Below, in pieces: positions 37,001-46,720 of a stretch of DNA of 64,000 bases (the first letter of the stretch is position 1; every line of letters begins with the position of its first letter). Under the pieces are notes generated by a model. That model saw nothing but the letters and a program-made list of their open reading frames with translations, was not told the DNA's origin and did not search any database. The stretch lies in contig NZ_CP111079.1 of assembly GCF_026278245.1 (NCBI RefSeq), positions 4,832,501 through 4,896,500 of the forward strand, read 5' to 3'. A program made the translations under genes and the position numbers. The stretch is from Pontibacter kalidii. GTDB taxonomy: Bacteria > Bacteroidota > Bacteroidia > Cytophagales > Hymenobacteraceae.

Positions 37001-40000
37001 CTACGCCACACTCATATTGTACTCCTTGTACCTGGCTTCAGCCTGTTCCATCACCTCATCCAGTATCTCCTGCAGCTCGGCTTTTACCTTAAAGCGCAGC
37101 ACCTTTTTCACGGCTAGCTGTAGCTGAGCTTTGGTATCGTCCTTCTTGTACCAGTCGGGCTGTGAGGCGCTTTTCTTTACTTCGGCCAGTATCTTCTGCA
37201 CCAGCTCTTTTATCAGGTCGAAGTCTTGCACGGCGTTGGGGTGTTTGGCCAGGATCTCGTAGAAGGCTTCTTCCTCTTCAGTAAGCCCCAGTTGGTTGCG
37301 GCGTTCGTCCTCTTCCTGGATATGCCTGGCTACTTCGCGCAGCTTTTCCATGGCTACCAAGCTGTCAAAGAAGTGGTTGTGGTAGTCGGAGATGATGCGT
37401 TCCACTTCCTCTTTCAGCTTCCTATACTTGACCAGGTTCTTCATGGAGCGCACTTTTATTTCATCATTCATGATCTGGCGCAGAAGTTCTAGTTTCAATT
37501 CGTTGCCAGTCTTCTGCTCTTTAGCCGTAGCCAGGAAATCGTCGTTGATGATGGAGATGTCGAAACGCTCAATTCCCGCCATCTGAAACACATCCACCAC
37601 GTCCTCGCTCTCAATAGAGCGATGGATCAGGTCCTTAATCTGGCCCTGCGATTTTTTGATGTTAGTGCTTGGGTACTTTACCTTCCGTACCGCTGCACCA
37701 ACGTGTTGGAAGAAGATTAGGTCTAAGGCAATGTCGTTGATGCTGGCGTGGCTCTTGACAATAGGAGCGAGGCTGCTGAGCTTCTTCTCGTTCAGCATAA
37801 AGGCTTTGCACCGCTCATCCTCTGATACCACATAGTTTGTGGCCTGGCTGACCAACTTGATTTTGTCCGAACCAGCCAGGGCAGGCCAGGTGATATAGTT
37901 AAAGTCTTCCGGCATCACTTCCTGCAAGAGGTGAATTACTTCCTGCGTGAGCGAATATGCCTCTTCAATATCAAAAGTCACTTTGCCTTCGCCGCCTGCG
38001 GAGGTATACTTCTTCGTCGCATCGCGCAGCTTGTCGCCGATACCGATGTAGTCTACTATCAGGCCGCTGGGTTTGTCGCGGAAGACGGTGGCGACGCGGT
38101 TGACGGCTTGTATCAGGTTGTGGCCGCTCATTACTTTGTCGACATACAAGGTGTGCATGGCGGGGTTGTCGAAGCCGGTGAGCCACATGTCGCGCACGAT
38201 CACAAGTTTTAGTGGATCATCCGGGTCTTTGAAGCGGGCTTTGATACCTTCCATCTGCTCTTTGCTGCGCACATGCGGGTTCCAGGCAACAGGATCTTTG
38301 GCGATGTTGGTGGTCATGATCACGGCTACTTCGGGGCAGCCTTCCAGGGCGGAGAGGGCGTCGTAGAGCTTCATGCAATTGCGGCGGCTCATGCACACGA
38401 TCATCGCTTTGCCGCTCAGGCTCTTCTCACGTGAGGTATAGTGCTGCAGGATGTCGCGGGCGATGGCTTCTACGCGCTCTTTGGCACCGGCTGCATCTTC
38501 CATGGCGGCCCACAAAATGCGGTTCTTCTCGTGCTCTTCCAGACCGCCGGTTATCTCTTCGGCTTCTTCTTCAAGTTGCTCGTTGCCCAGGTGTAGTTTG
38601 GCCAGGCGCGGCTCGTAGTAGATCGGCACCACGGCTTTGTCTTCGGTGGCCTGGCGGATGTCGTAGGTATGGATGATGTCGCCGAACACGGCTACGGTGT
38701 CGGCGTCTTTGCTGTCGACGGGCGTGCCGGTGAAGCCGATGAAACTGGCCTGCGGCAGTGCGCGGCGCAGGTTGTTGGCAAAGCCCTGCACCAGACCGTA
38801 CTGTGTGCGGTGGCACTCGTCGGCAATTACGATGATGTTGTCGCGGGTACTGAGGACGGGGTGCTCCAGCTCGCGGCCGGTGGCGGTGTCTTTCAGGTTA
38901 AACTTCTGCACGGTGCTGAACACCACGCCGCCGCTATCGCCGCTGAGCAGGCTGCGCAGCTCGTCGGTGGTGTTGGCTATACGTACATCGCCTACCAAGT
39001 CTTTGGCGGCCACGAAATCGTCGAAGAGCTGGCGGTTGAGGTCGAAGCGGTCTACCTGTACTACAATGGTCGGGTTCTTCAGCTCGGGCAGCTGGCGCAG
39101 AATACCGGTGTAAATGGCCATGGTAATGCTTTTGCCAGAGCGGGTGGTGTGCCATACCACGCCAATGCGTCCGTCGCCGTAGGGCTTCACCGACTTGAGC
39201 GTTTCCTGCAGGGCATACTGTATGCCGAAGAACTGGTGGTACTTGGCGCCTTTCTTGATCAGCTGGCCCTTGTCGGGCTCGTGGAAGATATAGTGGCGCA
39301 CGTATTGCAAAAGGCGCCCGGGCACGAGCAGGCCTTTGATGAGGGTTTCCAGCGCGAAGTCGTTGCCGACTACCTCTCGGCCGTCTATACTTTTCCAGGC
39401 GGCGAACCACTCCAGACCGCTGCTGTACATGCCGTGCAGGGTGGTCTGGCCGTCGCTAACTATAGTTAAGGCATTGTACTCGAAGAGCTGCGGAATCTGG
39501 TAGGTATAGTGCTGCACCTGGTTGTAGGCGGCTTCTACGGTGGCGTCCTGGTTAAACAGGTTTTTGAATTCGAAAAGCACCAACGGCAGGCCGTTCACGA
39601 AAATGATGAGGTCGGGAATGCGCTTGCTTTTGCCGATGATGGTGAACTGGTTGACGACCAGAAATTCGTTCTGCGATATGTCGTCGTAGGCGATAGGGTA
39701 GAAGTGTCCGAAGTGTTGTCTGCCCGTATCGTCTTTCCAGGTTTTGCTGATGCCTTTGCTGAGCTTGAGGTGGAAGGCGTGGTTGCGCTGGTGCAGGTCG
39801 GTGCCAGAGTTGTAGAGGAACTCCTGCTTCAGCTCGGCCAGCACCTTTAGTGGCACCTGCGGGTAGCGGCGCTGCAGAAATGCCCCAAACACGTCTTCGA
39901 GCACGGCTTTGCTCAGGTCGCGCTTTATCTCGGACCCGTGTTGGTAGGTATAGGGCTCCAGTTCGCGCAGCCAGGCAATGGCCGCTTGCTCAATGGCTTC

Positions 40001-40021
40001 TTCAGCTAAGTACTGGCTCAT
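37001..40021 (-). CDS. hsdR: type I restriction endonuclease subunit HsdR
   Basis: The 1006-residue subunit has an N-terminal PD-(D/E)xK nuclease with DLIIFVNGLPLVLFEFKN near residue 140, then SF2 helicase motors: Walker A as TTRSGKS, the DEAH-type DECHRTQYG and the later VNRVATVFRDKPSG region. The helical C terminus binds the methylase. HsdR translocates DNA past the complex and cuts at a distance when the site is unmodified. It is last in the operon and its start overlaps the hsdS stop by 20 bases. GC-rich like the backbone. Confidence 0.95.
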   Translation of the reverse strand: MSQYLAEEAIEQAAIAWLRELEPYTYQHGSEIKRDLSKAVLEDVFGAFLQRRYPQVPLKVLAELKQEFLYNSGTDLHQRNHAFHLKLSKGISKTWKDDTGRQHFGHFYPIAYDDISQNEFLVVNQFTIIGKSKRIPDLIIFVNGLPLVLFEFKNLFNQDATVEAAYNQVQHYTYQIPQLFEYNALTIVSDGQTTLHGMYSSGLEWFAAWKSIDGREVVGNDFALETLIKGLLVPGRLLQYVRHYIFHEPDKGQLIKKGAKYHQFFGIQYALQETLKSVKPYGDGRIGVVWHTTRSGKSITMAIYTGILRQLPELKNPTIVVQVDRFDLNRQLFDDFVAAKDLVGDVRIANTTDELRSLLSGDSGGVVFSTVQKFNLKDTATGRELEHPVLSTRDNIIVIADECHRTQYGLVQGFANNLRRALPQASFIGFTGTPVDSKDADTVAVFGDIIHTYDIRQATEDKAVVPIYYEPRLAKLHLGNEQLEEEAEEITGGLEEHEKNRILWAAMEDAAGAKERVEAIARDILQHYTSREKSLSGKAMIVCMSRRNCMKLYDALSALEGCPEVAVIMTTNIAKDPVAWNPHVRSKEQMEGIKARFKDPDDPLKLVIVRDMWLTGFDNPAMHTLYVDKVMSGHNLIQAVNRVATVFRDKPSGLIVDYIGIGDKLRDATKKYTSAGGEGKVTFDIEEAYSLTQEVIHLLQEVMPEDFNYITWPALAGSDKIKLVSQATNYVVSEDERCKAFMLNEKKLSSLAPIVKSHASINDIALDLIFFQHVGAAVRKVKYPSTNIKKSQGQIKDLIHRSIESEDVVDVFQMAGIERFDISIINDDFLATAKEQKTGNELKLELLRQIMNDEIKVRSMKNLVKYRKLKEEVERIISDYHNHFFDSLVAMEKLREVARHIQEEDERRNQLGLTEEEEAFYEILAKHPNAVQDFDLIKELVQKILAEVKKSASQPDWYKKDDTKAQLQLAVKKVLRFKVKAELQEILDEVMEQAEARYKEYNMSVA

Positions 40022-41228
40022 GCAGCTCTTCCGGTTTGATTTGCATTACATCAATTTCTCCCGACATGAGTTTGGGAAGGAGCGTGTCGCGGAGTTGGGT
40101 AAGTTTTATACTTTCCTTTTCGTTTAACACCAACTTCTGGAATAGCGCATCTACTTTAGCGTCAAATTCCTCAACTAACTCAACAGGAGGTATACTTAAA
40201 TCTATACTTTTGAAAACCGATTTGCTGATTTCAAGGAAGGTAGAGCCGTTTGCATTTTGGATGATCGTACTCATGTTCTCTTTTAGCCAGAAAAGCATGA
40301 AGTAGTTTGAGTATCCCTTCTCGCAAAGTATGGCAATGTACCCCTGATTGATAGCAACAGGTATTTGCGTAATAGCAAGGTATCCAATTGGCGCTCTTGA
40401 TGAAAGAAGCAAAGTGCCAACAGGTAGTAAACCAGAGCTGATTTTCTTTAGTCCGGCTTCTGTGATTTTCTTTTCTGTATCGAGTAAAACAGGAAATCTT
40501 ACAGATGATAAATCTTTAGGCGAAGTCCAGTTTATACTTCCATTCCAGAATTCAGGCTGTTTTGTACTTGGAGTAGTGCCGCCCTTAACATCAACTATAT
40601 CGCCCAGCTTTCCTTCACGCCATCCCTCCGGCAGATTATCTTCATCAATTCCATCCACAAAATACTGCCGGAAGAGCGTTTGCGCCATTTGCTCCAGCGT
40701 TTGGTTCATGCGGCGGTTCAGCTCTATTTTGTCATCCAGCGCAGATAAGATTTCGGCTATGCGGTATTGGGAGGGGAGATCGGGTAAATCAATCTCTACT
40801 TTTCTTAGTTCAGCTGATTTTATACCTATAACCGTTGTACCAGTAGCAACAGCTTCCATGCGAGCCTGCATTTCTTTTGTCTGCAGGCTATACTTTAGGT
40901 AAGTATTATCAAGTATATCATTCTTACCACGTAGCGTAATCAATCGCTGACCAACTACAACTTTATGCTTGAATTTAAGCTGTGCAACTTCACCAAGGGG
41001 AGCTTCAGTAGTTAGAAGAACATCTCCATACTCAGGTATACCGCGAGTCATCCACTTATCATAGATAGCTTCTGGCACAAATTCGTTAGGCTCATTGATA
41101 GAACCGCTCTTAACTACTTTAGCTGTAATCAAAGGTATACCAGAAGAAACCTTTGGTGGTGTTTTGCCTCGATAATCTATGAAGTCGGAGATTACTTCTT
41201 CTAGTTTATAGGTATTCCAGTTGGTCAT
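40002..41228 (-). CDS. hsdS: type I R-M specificity subunit HsdS
   Basis: The 408-residue protein has two target-recognition domains separated by the conserved helical spacer SALDDKIELNRRMNQTLEQM (about 165-185) and a second spacer near the C terminus. HsdS sets the bipartite recognition sequence and joins two HsdM. It is encoded 47 bases downstream of the Argonaute gene and overlaps hsdR. Base composition is between that of hsdM and the Argonaute pair. The recognised sequence cannot be deduced. Confidence 0.92.
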   Translation of the reverse strand: MTNWNTYKLEEVISDFIDYRGKTPPKVSSGIPLITAKVVKSGSINEPNEFVPEAIYDKWMTRGIPEYGDVLLTTEAPLGEVAQLKFKHKVVVGQRLITLRGKNDILDNTYLKYSLQTKEMQARMEAVATGTTVIGIKSAELRKVEIDLPDLPSQYRIAEILSALDDKIELNRRMNQTLEQMAQTLFRQYFVDGIDEDNLPEGWREGKLGDIVDVKGGTTPSTKQPEFWNGSINWTSPKDLSSVRFPVLLDTEKKITEAGLKKISSGLLPVGTLLLSSRAPIGYLAITQIPVAINQGYIAILCEKGYSNYFMLFWLKENMSTIIQNANGSTFLEISKSVFKSIDLSIPPVELVEEFDAKVDALFQKLVLNEKESIKLTQLRDTLLPKLMSGEIDVMQIKPEELHEPVLS

Positions 41229-41275
41229 TTATAGTTCCTGCCTTAAATTGATATTGTATTCTGGGGACCAACCTC

Positions 41276-42733
41276 TTACATATAGAAGCTATACTTTAAC
41301 TGCATAGGATCGCTATCATTCATGTACTTCAAAATTGCTCCAACGTTTCTTGCACATTCAATTGTAATTGGTAGTCTTCTATCGAACTGAGTATTATTCC
41401 AATTCATTTTAGTTAAAGCTAAAATCTCATCACATATAATATCAGGGTTTTCATCATGTCTAAATAGCCTAATCTCAATAGGATTCGGGATGTATTGCCC
41501 TGTATATGTTTCATAAAATGGTACAGATCCTCTCGTATATAGTACATGATTTTCCTTACTAAGCCTCAAATGTGTTCCTCTCAAAACAGGATAATCATTT
41601 TCACGAAAGAGCCTAATCCCAGATCTTTCATTTATTGTTACCAAATCTAAAGCTCCAACACCATGTTTATTTATTGCAGCAGCCTCAAACCCAGCAATTT
41701 CAGCATCATTGAAATTTGATGTCTTATGTAACACAAGCCTTTGAGGCGGAATAGTACCTATAGCTTCTTTATATTCCGTAAGAGCATTGTCTAAAATTTC
41801 GTAGGCTTGTGACTCAGTTAAATGAGGTGTTCTATCATTTCTTTTAATAGTTACTTCTCCACCTCTTAAAATTACTCCTTTACCAAGCTCGTTAAATATT
41901 TGTGCTACACTTGTTTGTGTTGTTTGTCTATCCCTACTTTTATAAAAACCTATTCCTGCATAACAAACGATATTAGACGACTTTACCATAGCCCATGGTA
42001 TACCTGATGCTTTATAATAGAGTGCTGTGAAAATGTTCCATGCAATGGTTGATGGATCCTGCATTTCACCGCTTGGCTTGGTTATCCTATCTCTAATAAT
42101 CTGGATAGGTACATTATATTGCATAGATTTCGCCTTCAGAAGGCTTCTGAAATTCTGCTCTCTTTCGCTATTGCCCTCATCCTCTAAAGAATCTTGTAAA
42201 TCATCTAAAATATCTTCTGAATCCTTTTTTAAGTCTACCTGTTGATTTAATAAAGGAACAAGCTTCTCAGGAAGAACACATATGATCACATCAGGTCTTT
42301 TATTCTTAGATAAAAACTTAATATGGCTAAGGTACAAATCAGCAACTTCAGTAATCCTATCTTCTAAATTATTATACTCTTTAATAATCTTATCAAAGTC
42401 AGAATTATTGATTTTTTTTGTATAAGTTTCATCAAAGGCTAATTCTGAATAAAAGCCATTATCCTTATTAAATCCACAAAAATTAGGATAAAGTTTTGGG
42501 TGTTTTGCCTGCCGTTGAACTGGTGCAACAACTTTATCTCTACAATTTTTTAACCAATCTAAAACTTCATCAACGCTGTCGCTTCTGCCAATTATTCCGA
42601 CATTAATTTTCTCAGGTCTTACTTGTTTATCTATATCGTAAGGTGCAAAGTTATAGATACCCTGACGCGGACATTCAAATCTCCCACCTCTACCAAATTC
42701 TAATAGAGGTTCTTTAATATATCTTAAGTTCAT
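41276..42733 (-). CDS. short prokaryotic Argonaute (MID-PIWI)
   Basis: The 485-residue protein has no N or PAZ domain and matches short pAgos. It shows GRFECPRQGIYNFAPYD near the start, a MID guide 5'-end pocket around YNVPIQIIRD (about 206-215), ALYYKASGIPW (237-247), the PIWI region CYAGIGFYKS (about 257-266), RLVLHKTSNFNDAE (332-345) and LTKMNWNN (440-447). The slicer tetrad is lost: the first Asp is Gly/Ile and the third position lies in HKT. It should bind a guide and target without cutting. The ATG at 42733 overlaps the stop of the upstream SMEK-APAZ gene (ATGA), so the pair is translationally coupled. Very AT-rich compared with hsdM and hsdR. Confidence 0.87.
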   Translation of the reverse strand: MNLRYIKEPLLEFGRGGRFECPRQGIYNFAPYDIDKQVRPEKINVGIIGRSDSVDEVLDWLKNCRDKVVAPVQRQAKHPKLYPNFCGFNKDNGFYSELAFDETYTKKINNSDFDKIIKEYNNLEDRITEVADLYLSHIKFLSKNKRPDVIICVLPEKLVPLLNQQVDLKKDSEDILDDLQDSLEDEGNSEREQNFRSLLKAKSMQYNVPIQIIRDRITKPSGEMQDPSTIAWNIFTALYYKASGIPWAMVKSSNIVCYAGIGFYKSRDRQTTQTSVAQIFNELGKGVILRGGEVTIKRNDRTPHLTESQAYEILDNALTEYKEAIGTIPPQRLVLHKTSNFNDAEIAGFEAAAINKHGVGALDLVTINERSGIRLFRENDYPVLRGTHLRLSKENHVLYTRGSVPFYETYTGQYIPNPIEIRLFRHDENPDIICDEILALTKMNWNNTQFDRRLPITIECARNVGAILKYMNDSDPMQLKYSFYM

Positions 42734-44217
42734 TCCCAAACTTCTAATTGATTGTCATCTGATTTTTTTTCTCGAATTGGCTTCCAATCTTCGTCGTTTA
42801 TAACTGGATTGAACTTAGCAAAAACTGGAGAATGAATTATTAAACTATATGGTGTAGTTAATGTTGAGAATAAAGTATTTTCATTTTTAGTCTCAGAAAG
42901 GTGAGTACCTATAAATTTAAAATCTGAGAAAACTGATTTATTTGCCTCTAATCGTTTGATCCCGGTTAAGTAATCCTCTGAAAAGCGGCTTCTCTTATAA
43001 CCGTCACTTGTAAAGCTCCACGTTGGTCTTATAGCTAAATACCACTTACCTTCAAAGTTTCTAAGAGATGTAGTAAAAGCCAGATGTCTAAAGCAAATTA
43101 TATGGTTTTTATCTTTGTCCCATCGCTCATATATTACTTGCCTCTCTGATTTCTTTTTATCTTTAGTCCATTCAATTTTTACCGATTTAGCTAATTTACC
43201 AGCTTTATATCTATATAATTCTTCCTTTTCAACCCACTCAAATTTCTTTTCTGCAAATCTTTCTCTTAGAGAGAAATTTAGAAGACTAACAAATCGCTTT
43301 TTGTAATCTTCGTTCAACTCATAAAACTCATTGCTATCTATTTCCTCAACTTGATTAGTAACAAGCTTAGATAATATTTCTGTATCATCTCCTAAGTTTC
43401 TGAAAGTAAATAATTTATTTTCTGAAACTATCCAGTCTTGGCAGTACTTGTTCCCATCTTTATCATAGCTATTAATAGCTTCTTTAACTAAATCTCTATC
43501 ACTGATGTGTCGAGATTTTCTTCCTAATCCCTTTTTTCTTCTATTAGTTATCCTCGCTTTTAGCAGCTTAGTATCTATATCTAAATCTGAGTAGTAGATA
43601 GTACTTGGTATGGAAAGTTCTAAAAAGTTAAAGTATACTTTCTCCGACTGTAATTTTTGAATATCAAAGTACTGAAGTTGTTCTTTTCTTTGATCTATTT
43701 TTTCATCAGTGAATTCACTACTTAAGCTTTTCTCAATTCTTCTTATCTTTTCAACATTATTTATCTTCTGTATCCTTTTATAGAAGCTGATGTTGTCAAT
43801 TATATGCTCATCAGCATCAAATGAAAAGTGACTGTTTATCAAGGTGTCAATAGAGTCCGAGTTATAGGAATTCTGCTTTTCAGTTAAGATGAAGAAATAA
43901 AGCATATCAAACTGCTCATATCTCTTATCTTTAATAAATTGCTGAATTGTATTCTTAATTTTTGTAATTGATGAAGTAGATGTTACTTGAAAGGCAATTC
44001 GGTTCTTATAATCAACTAAGTCTACAGCAGACAAATTCTTCTCTTCGTAGTTGCCATTTAAGAGATTTACATCAAACACTTCATTGAGTAAAGGGATAAG
44101 AACATTCTCGGAGTGTAAGTGAAGATTATACTCACTATTAGCAGTCGCAATTTCTATTTCAGCCTTAAATCTCGCTAAAGATTGCTGTATACTGGTAAGG
44201 AGTATATTTCTGTTCAT
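42730..44217 (-). CDS. SMEK-APAZ protein, partner of the short Argonaute
   Basis: The 495-residue protein starts with a SMEK-type domain: HSENVLIPLLNEVFDV at 35-50, then AVDLVDYKNRIAFQVTST at 64-81. Glu37, Asp66 and Gln77-x-Thr79 are spaced like a PD-(D/E)xK-type nuclease site with the Lys replaced. From about residue 195 the rest resembles APAZ, the Argonaute-binding module equal to the N-L1-L2 region of long Argonautes: CFRHLAFTTSL, WYLAIRPTWSFTSDGY and IKRLEANKSVF. In known systems the domain fused to APAZ is the toxic effector (TIR, Sir2, DUF4365). A SMEK effector here is inference; that it is the pAgo partner is strongly supported by the coupled order. Confidence 0.75.
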   Translation of the reverse strand: MNRNILLTSIQQSLARFKAEIEIATANSEYNLHLHSENVLIPLLNEVFDVNLLNGNYEEKNLSAVDLVDYKNRIAFQVTSTSSITKIKNTIQQFIKDKRYEQFDMLYFFILTEKQNSYNSDSIDTLINSHFSFDADEHIIDNISFYKRIQKINNVEKIRRIEKSLSSEFTDEKIDQRKEQLQYFDIQKLQSEKVYFNFLELSIPSTIYYSDLDIDTKLLKARITNRRKKGLGRKSRHISDRDLVKEAINSYDKDGNKYCQDWIVSENKLFTFRNLGDDTEILSKLVTNQVEEIDSNEFYELNEDYKKRFVSLLNFSLRERFAEKKFEWVEKEELYRYKAGKLAKSVKIEWTKDKKKSERQVIYERWDKDKNHIICFRHLAFTTSLRNFEGKWYLAIRPTWSFTSDGYKRSRFSEDYLTGIKRLEANKSVFSDFKFIGTHLSETKNENTLFSTLTTPYSLIIHSPVFAKFNPVINDEDWKPIREKKSDDNQLEVWE

Positions 44218-44242
44218 CTTAATTTTTGTTCAATAAGTAAAA

Positions 44243-45859
44243 TCAAATACTAAACCCAATCCCCTCCAGATTCTCCCGAATCAGCTTCTCCAGCAGGGCG
44301 CTTTCCTCAAGCTGAGCAGCCAGTTCGGTAGTCAGCAGCTTCATTTTCTCATCAAACGGCACGCCGTCATCTTCCTCAACCTCGGAGCCCACGTAGCGGC
44401 CCGGTGAGAGCACGTAATTATTGGCGGCTACTTCGGCTAAGGTAGCGGCCTTGCAGAAGCCTTCGGTGTCGGTGTAGCTGCCGCCCAGGTTGCGCCAGGT
44501 ATGGTAGGTGTCGGCAATGCGGGCCACGTCGGCATTCTCGAACACACGCAGGCGGCGGCTGGCCATAGTACCCAGTTTGCGGGCATCAATAAAGAGGATA
44601 TCGTTTTTGCGCTCACGGTGCTCGCCGTCGCGGCCATCGCGGTTCTTGCTCAGAATAAAGATACAGGCCGGTATGCCGGTGGTCAGGAACAGCTTGTCAG
44701 GCATCTGCACAATGCAGTCTACCATACCTTGCTGAATCATGTGCTCGCGTACATTCTTTTCGCCGGCGCTTCCGGTGGTCATAGCGCCATTGGCCATCAC
44801 CACGCCTGCCGTGCCGCGCTCCGAGAGGTGGTGCCACAGCGTCTGGAACCACATGTAGTTGGCGTTGCCAGGTGTGGTAAAGGTGTCTTTAGAACCGAAA
44901 AGTCTCGGGTCGTTGTCAGGCAATAATTCCGGGTGCCAGTTGCTGATGTTGAACGGCGGGTTCATGAGGGCGTAGTCGGCCTTCAGGTCAGGGAAGCGGT
45001 CCTGCAGCAACGAGTCGCCCAGCTTCACGTCAAAGGAGAGGTTGCGTAGCAGCAGGTTCATTTTGCAGAGGCGTAGCGTGCCTTCGTAGCGCTCCTGCCC
45101 GTAAATGGAGATGTCGTTTTTGTCGCCGCCGTGCGCCTGCAGGAACTTCAGGCTCTGCACAAACATACCACCCGAGCCACAGGCCAGGTCCATGATGCGG
45201 CCTTTGAGCGGCTCCAGCATCTCCACGAGCAAACGCACCACCGAGCCTGGCGTAAAGAACTGCCCCGCACCGGAGCCTTCGGCCATGGCAAACTTGCCGA
45301 TGTAGTACTCATACACGCGGCCGTAGATGTCGGATTCGGGGTTGTTGATCTCGGAGAAATTCTCTTTGGAGAACAGGTTGATGAGCCCGGCCACCTGCGT
45401 AGGGGAGAGCTGGCTTTTCACGAAAATCGGCTCCAGCACGCCTTTGTAGTCGGGGTTGCGCTTGCTCAAAATCTCGTCGATCAGCACAAAGGCCTGGTCC
45501 ACTTTCACCTTGATGTCGTCCTGCTCGGCGTTCTCGCGCAGGTAGGTCCAGGTAGCTTCTTTTGGCAAACGGTACACGTTCTTTACCTGGTACTCCAGTT
45601 CGTCTTCCAGCACCTCGGTCTGCTGGTGCTGTTCTATGTTATAGTAGTCGCTTTGCGGGTCTGCAAACGATAGCTGCAGCTCCTGCTTGCGTATCTCAAA
45701 TCGCTCGGAAAGGTGCTTTAAAAACAGTAGCGACAGCACATAGTCTTTGTACTGGTTCTCGGCTACAGCGCCGCGCAGTTCGTTGGCAGCATTCCAGAGT
45801 TCGTTTTCAAAATCTATATCTGCCTTGGGTGCAGCGGCAGGGGTATTCTTCTTGGCCAT
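44243..45859 (-). CDS. hsdM: type I R-M DNA methyltransferase subunit HsdM
   Basis: The 538-residue N6-adenine methyltransferase has the helical N-terminal domain (FENELWNAANELRG), the SAM site RIMDLACGSGGMFVQ and the catalytic NPPF in YALMNPPFNIS. With HsdS it protects host DNA. It is first in the operon; its stop is 25 bases before the SMEK-APAZ start. It is GC-rich and very different in composition from the next two genes, indicating that the Argonaute pair was inserted between hsdM and hsdS. Confidence 0.95.
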   Translation of the reverse strand: MAKKNTPAAAPKADIDFENELWNAANELRGAVAENQYKDYVLSLLFLKHLSERFEIRKQELQLSFADPQSDYYNIEQHQQTEVLEDELEYQVKNVYRLPKEATWTYLRENAEQDDIKVKVDQAFVLIDEILSKRNPDYKGVLEPIFVKSQLSPTQVAGLINLFSKENFSEINNPESDIYGRVYEYYIGKFAMAEGSGAGQFFTPGSVVRLLVEMLEPLKGRIMDLACGSGGMFVQSLKFLQAHGGDKNDISIYGQERYEGTLRLCKMNLLLRNLSFDVKLGDSLLQDRFPDLKADYALMNPPFNISNWHPELLPDNDPRLFGSKDTFTTPGNANYMWFQTLWHHLSERGTAGVVMANGAMTTGSAGEKNVREHMIQQGMVDCIVQMPDKLFLTTGIPACIFILSKNRDGRDGEHRERKNDILFIDARKLGTMASRRLRVFENADVARIADTYHTWRNLGGSYTDTEGFCKAATLAEVAANNYVLSPGRYVGSEVEEDDGVPFDEKMKLLTTELAAQLEESALLEKLIRENLEGIGFSI

Positions 45860-46720
45860 GTAATCTTGTACTCGTAGTTAAAACTAGAGTACAAGGTACA
45901 GAAAACTGTATAATGTTTAGGTGTATATATAGATCTTTTTAGATGATGTAGATATTGAGAAGAGTTTTTCGGGAGCTAACAGTGGGGGCGTACACTTGTC
46001 CAGTTAATAAATGATCTTTTATAAAAGATGGCTACCAAACTATGGTACCTACATACGTATCCCGTTTATCCTGTAGAGTTTGCACCACCTATTGGATGCT
46101 CGCTCTTGTACGGCCCATCTCTACCCCTACGGTCTTTTATAACATATTACCTATTAACAATATTTAATAAACCTTTGTACTGTAGGAATCATTGATCCCA
46201 CGTGTAAATAAATGGATGAAAACTGTTTTTAGGAATGGTACCGTCCGATGGTTGGAAGGGGAGAAGAGGAGTGCTCTATTGAATAGACACAGATGAGGGA
46301 AAATGGGCTCGACAGCAAGAAAGACGCTAGAGGCGCTGGGAAGAAGCTGTTATCAGAGCACTTGCATAGCAGCTGCCAACAGAATCGCATAACGATACAT
46401 CCGACTTTCCTTGGGAACAATAGAGTATTGTGCTCGGGAAGATTAATCAGCCTCTAATCCCTGCTTTAATAAGGCACTTGTGTGGGTTTAATTGTAGCCT
46501 TATCGTTATGTGCGGCAAACCCCTGCTTAGCTCTTTACCTTCTGTATAAGGCAGGAGTGTATTCAAAAAAAGGTATCCGGAAGCATGCCCATCTCACGCT
46601 CTCCTGCGGTTGCTCCTGTACAGGGAAAATTGTATTCAAGTAATCATTAGTTAATTTGAATACTTTTGTTATATTAGCCCTATCTCCAAAACTTCTCACG
46701 TCAACACCAAGAGGACAGTT
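45860..46720. other. 861-bp spacer between hsdM and the resolvase gene
   Basis: It should hold the promoters of both divergent units. Near 46655-46672 TTTGAATACTTTTG resembles Bacteroidota promoter elements, but the box spacing is not right. No gene, repeat array or RNA was recognised; frames are short and uneven. Confidence 0.35.

Noticed and set aside
41276..42733. Catalytically active (slicing) Argonaute
   Set aside because: At least two of the four DEDX positions are lost, as in other short Argonautes.
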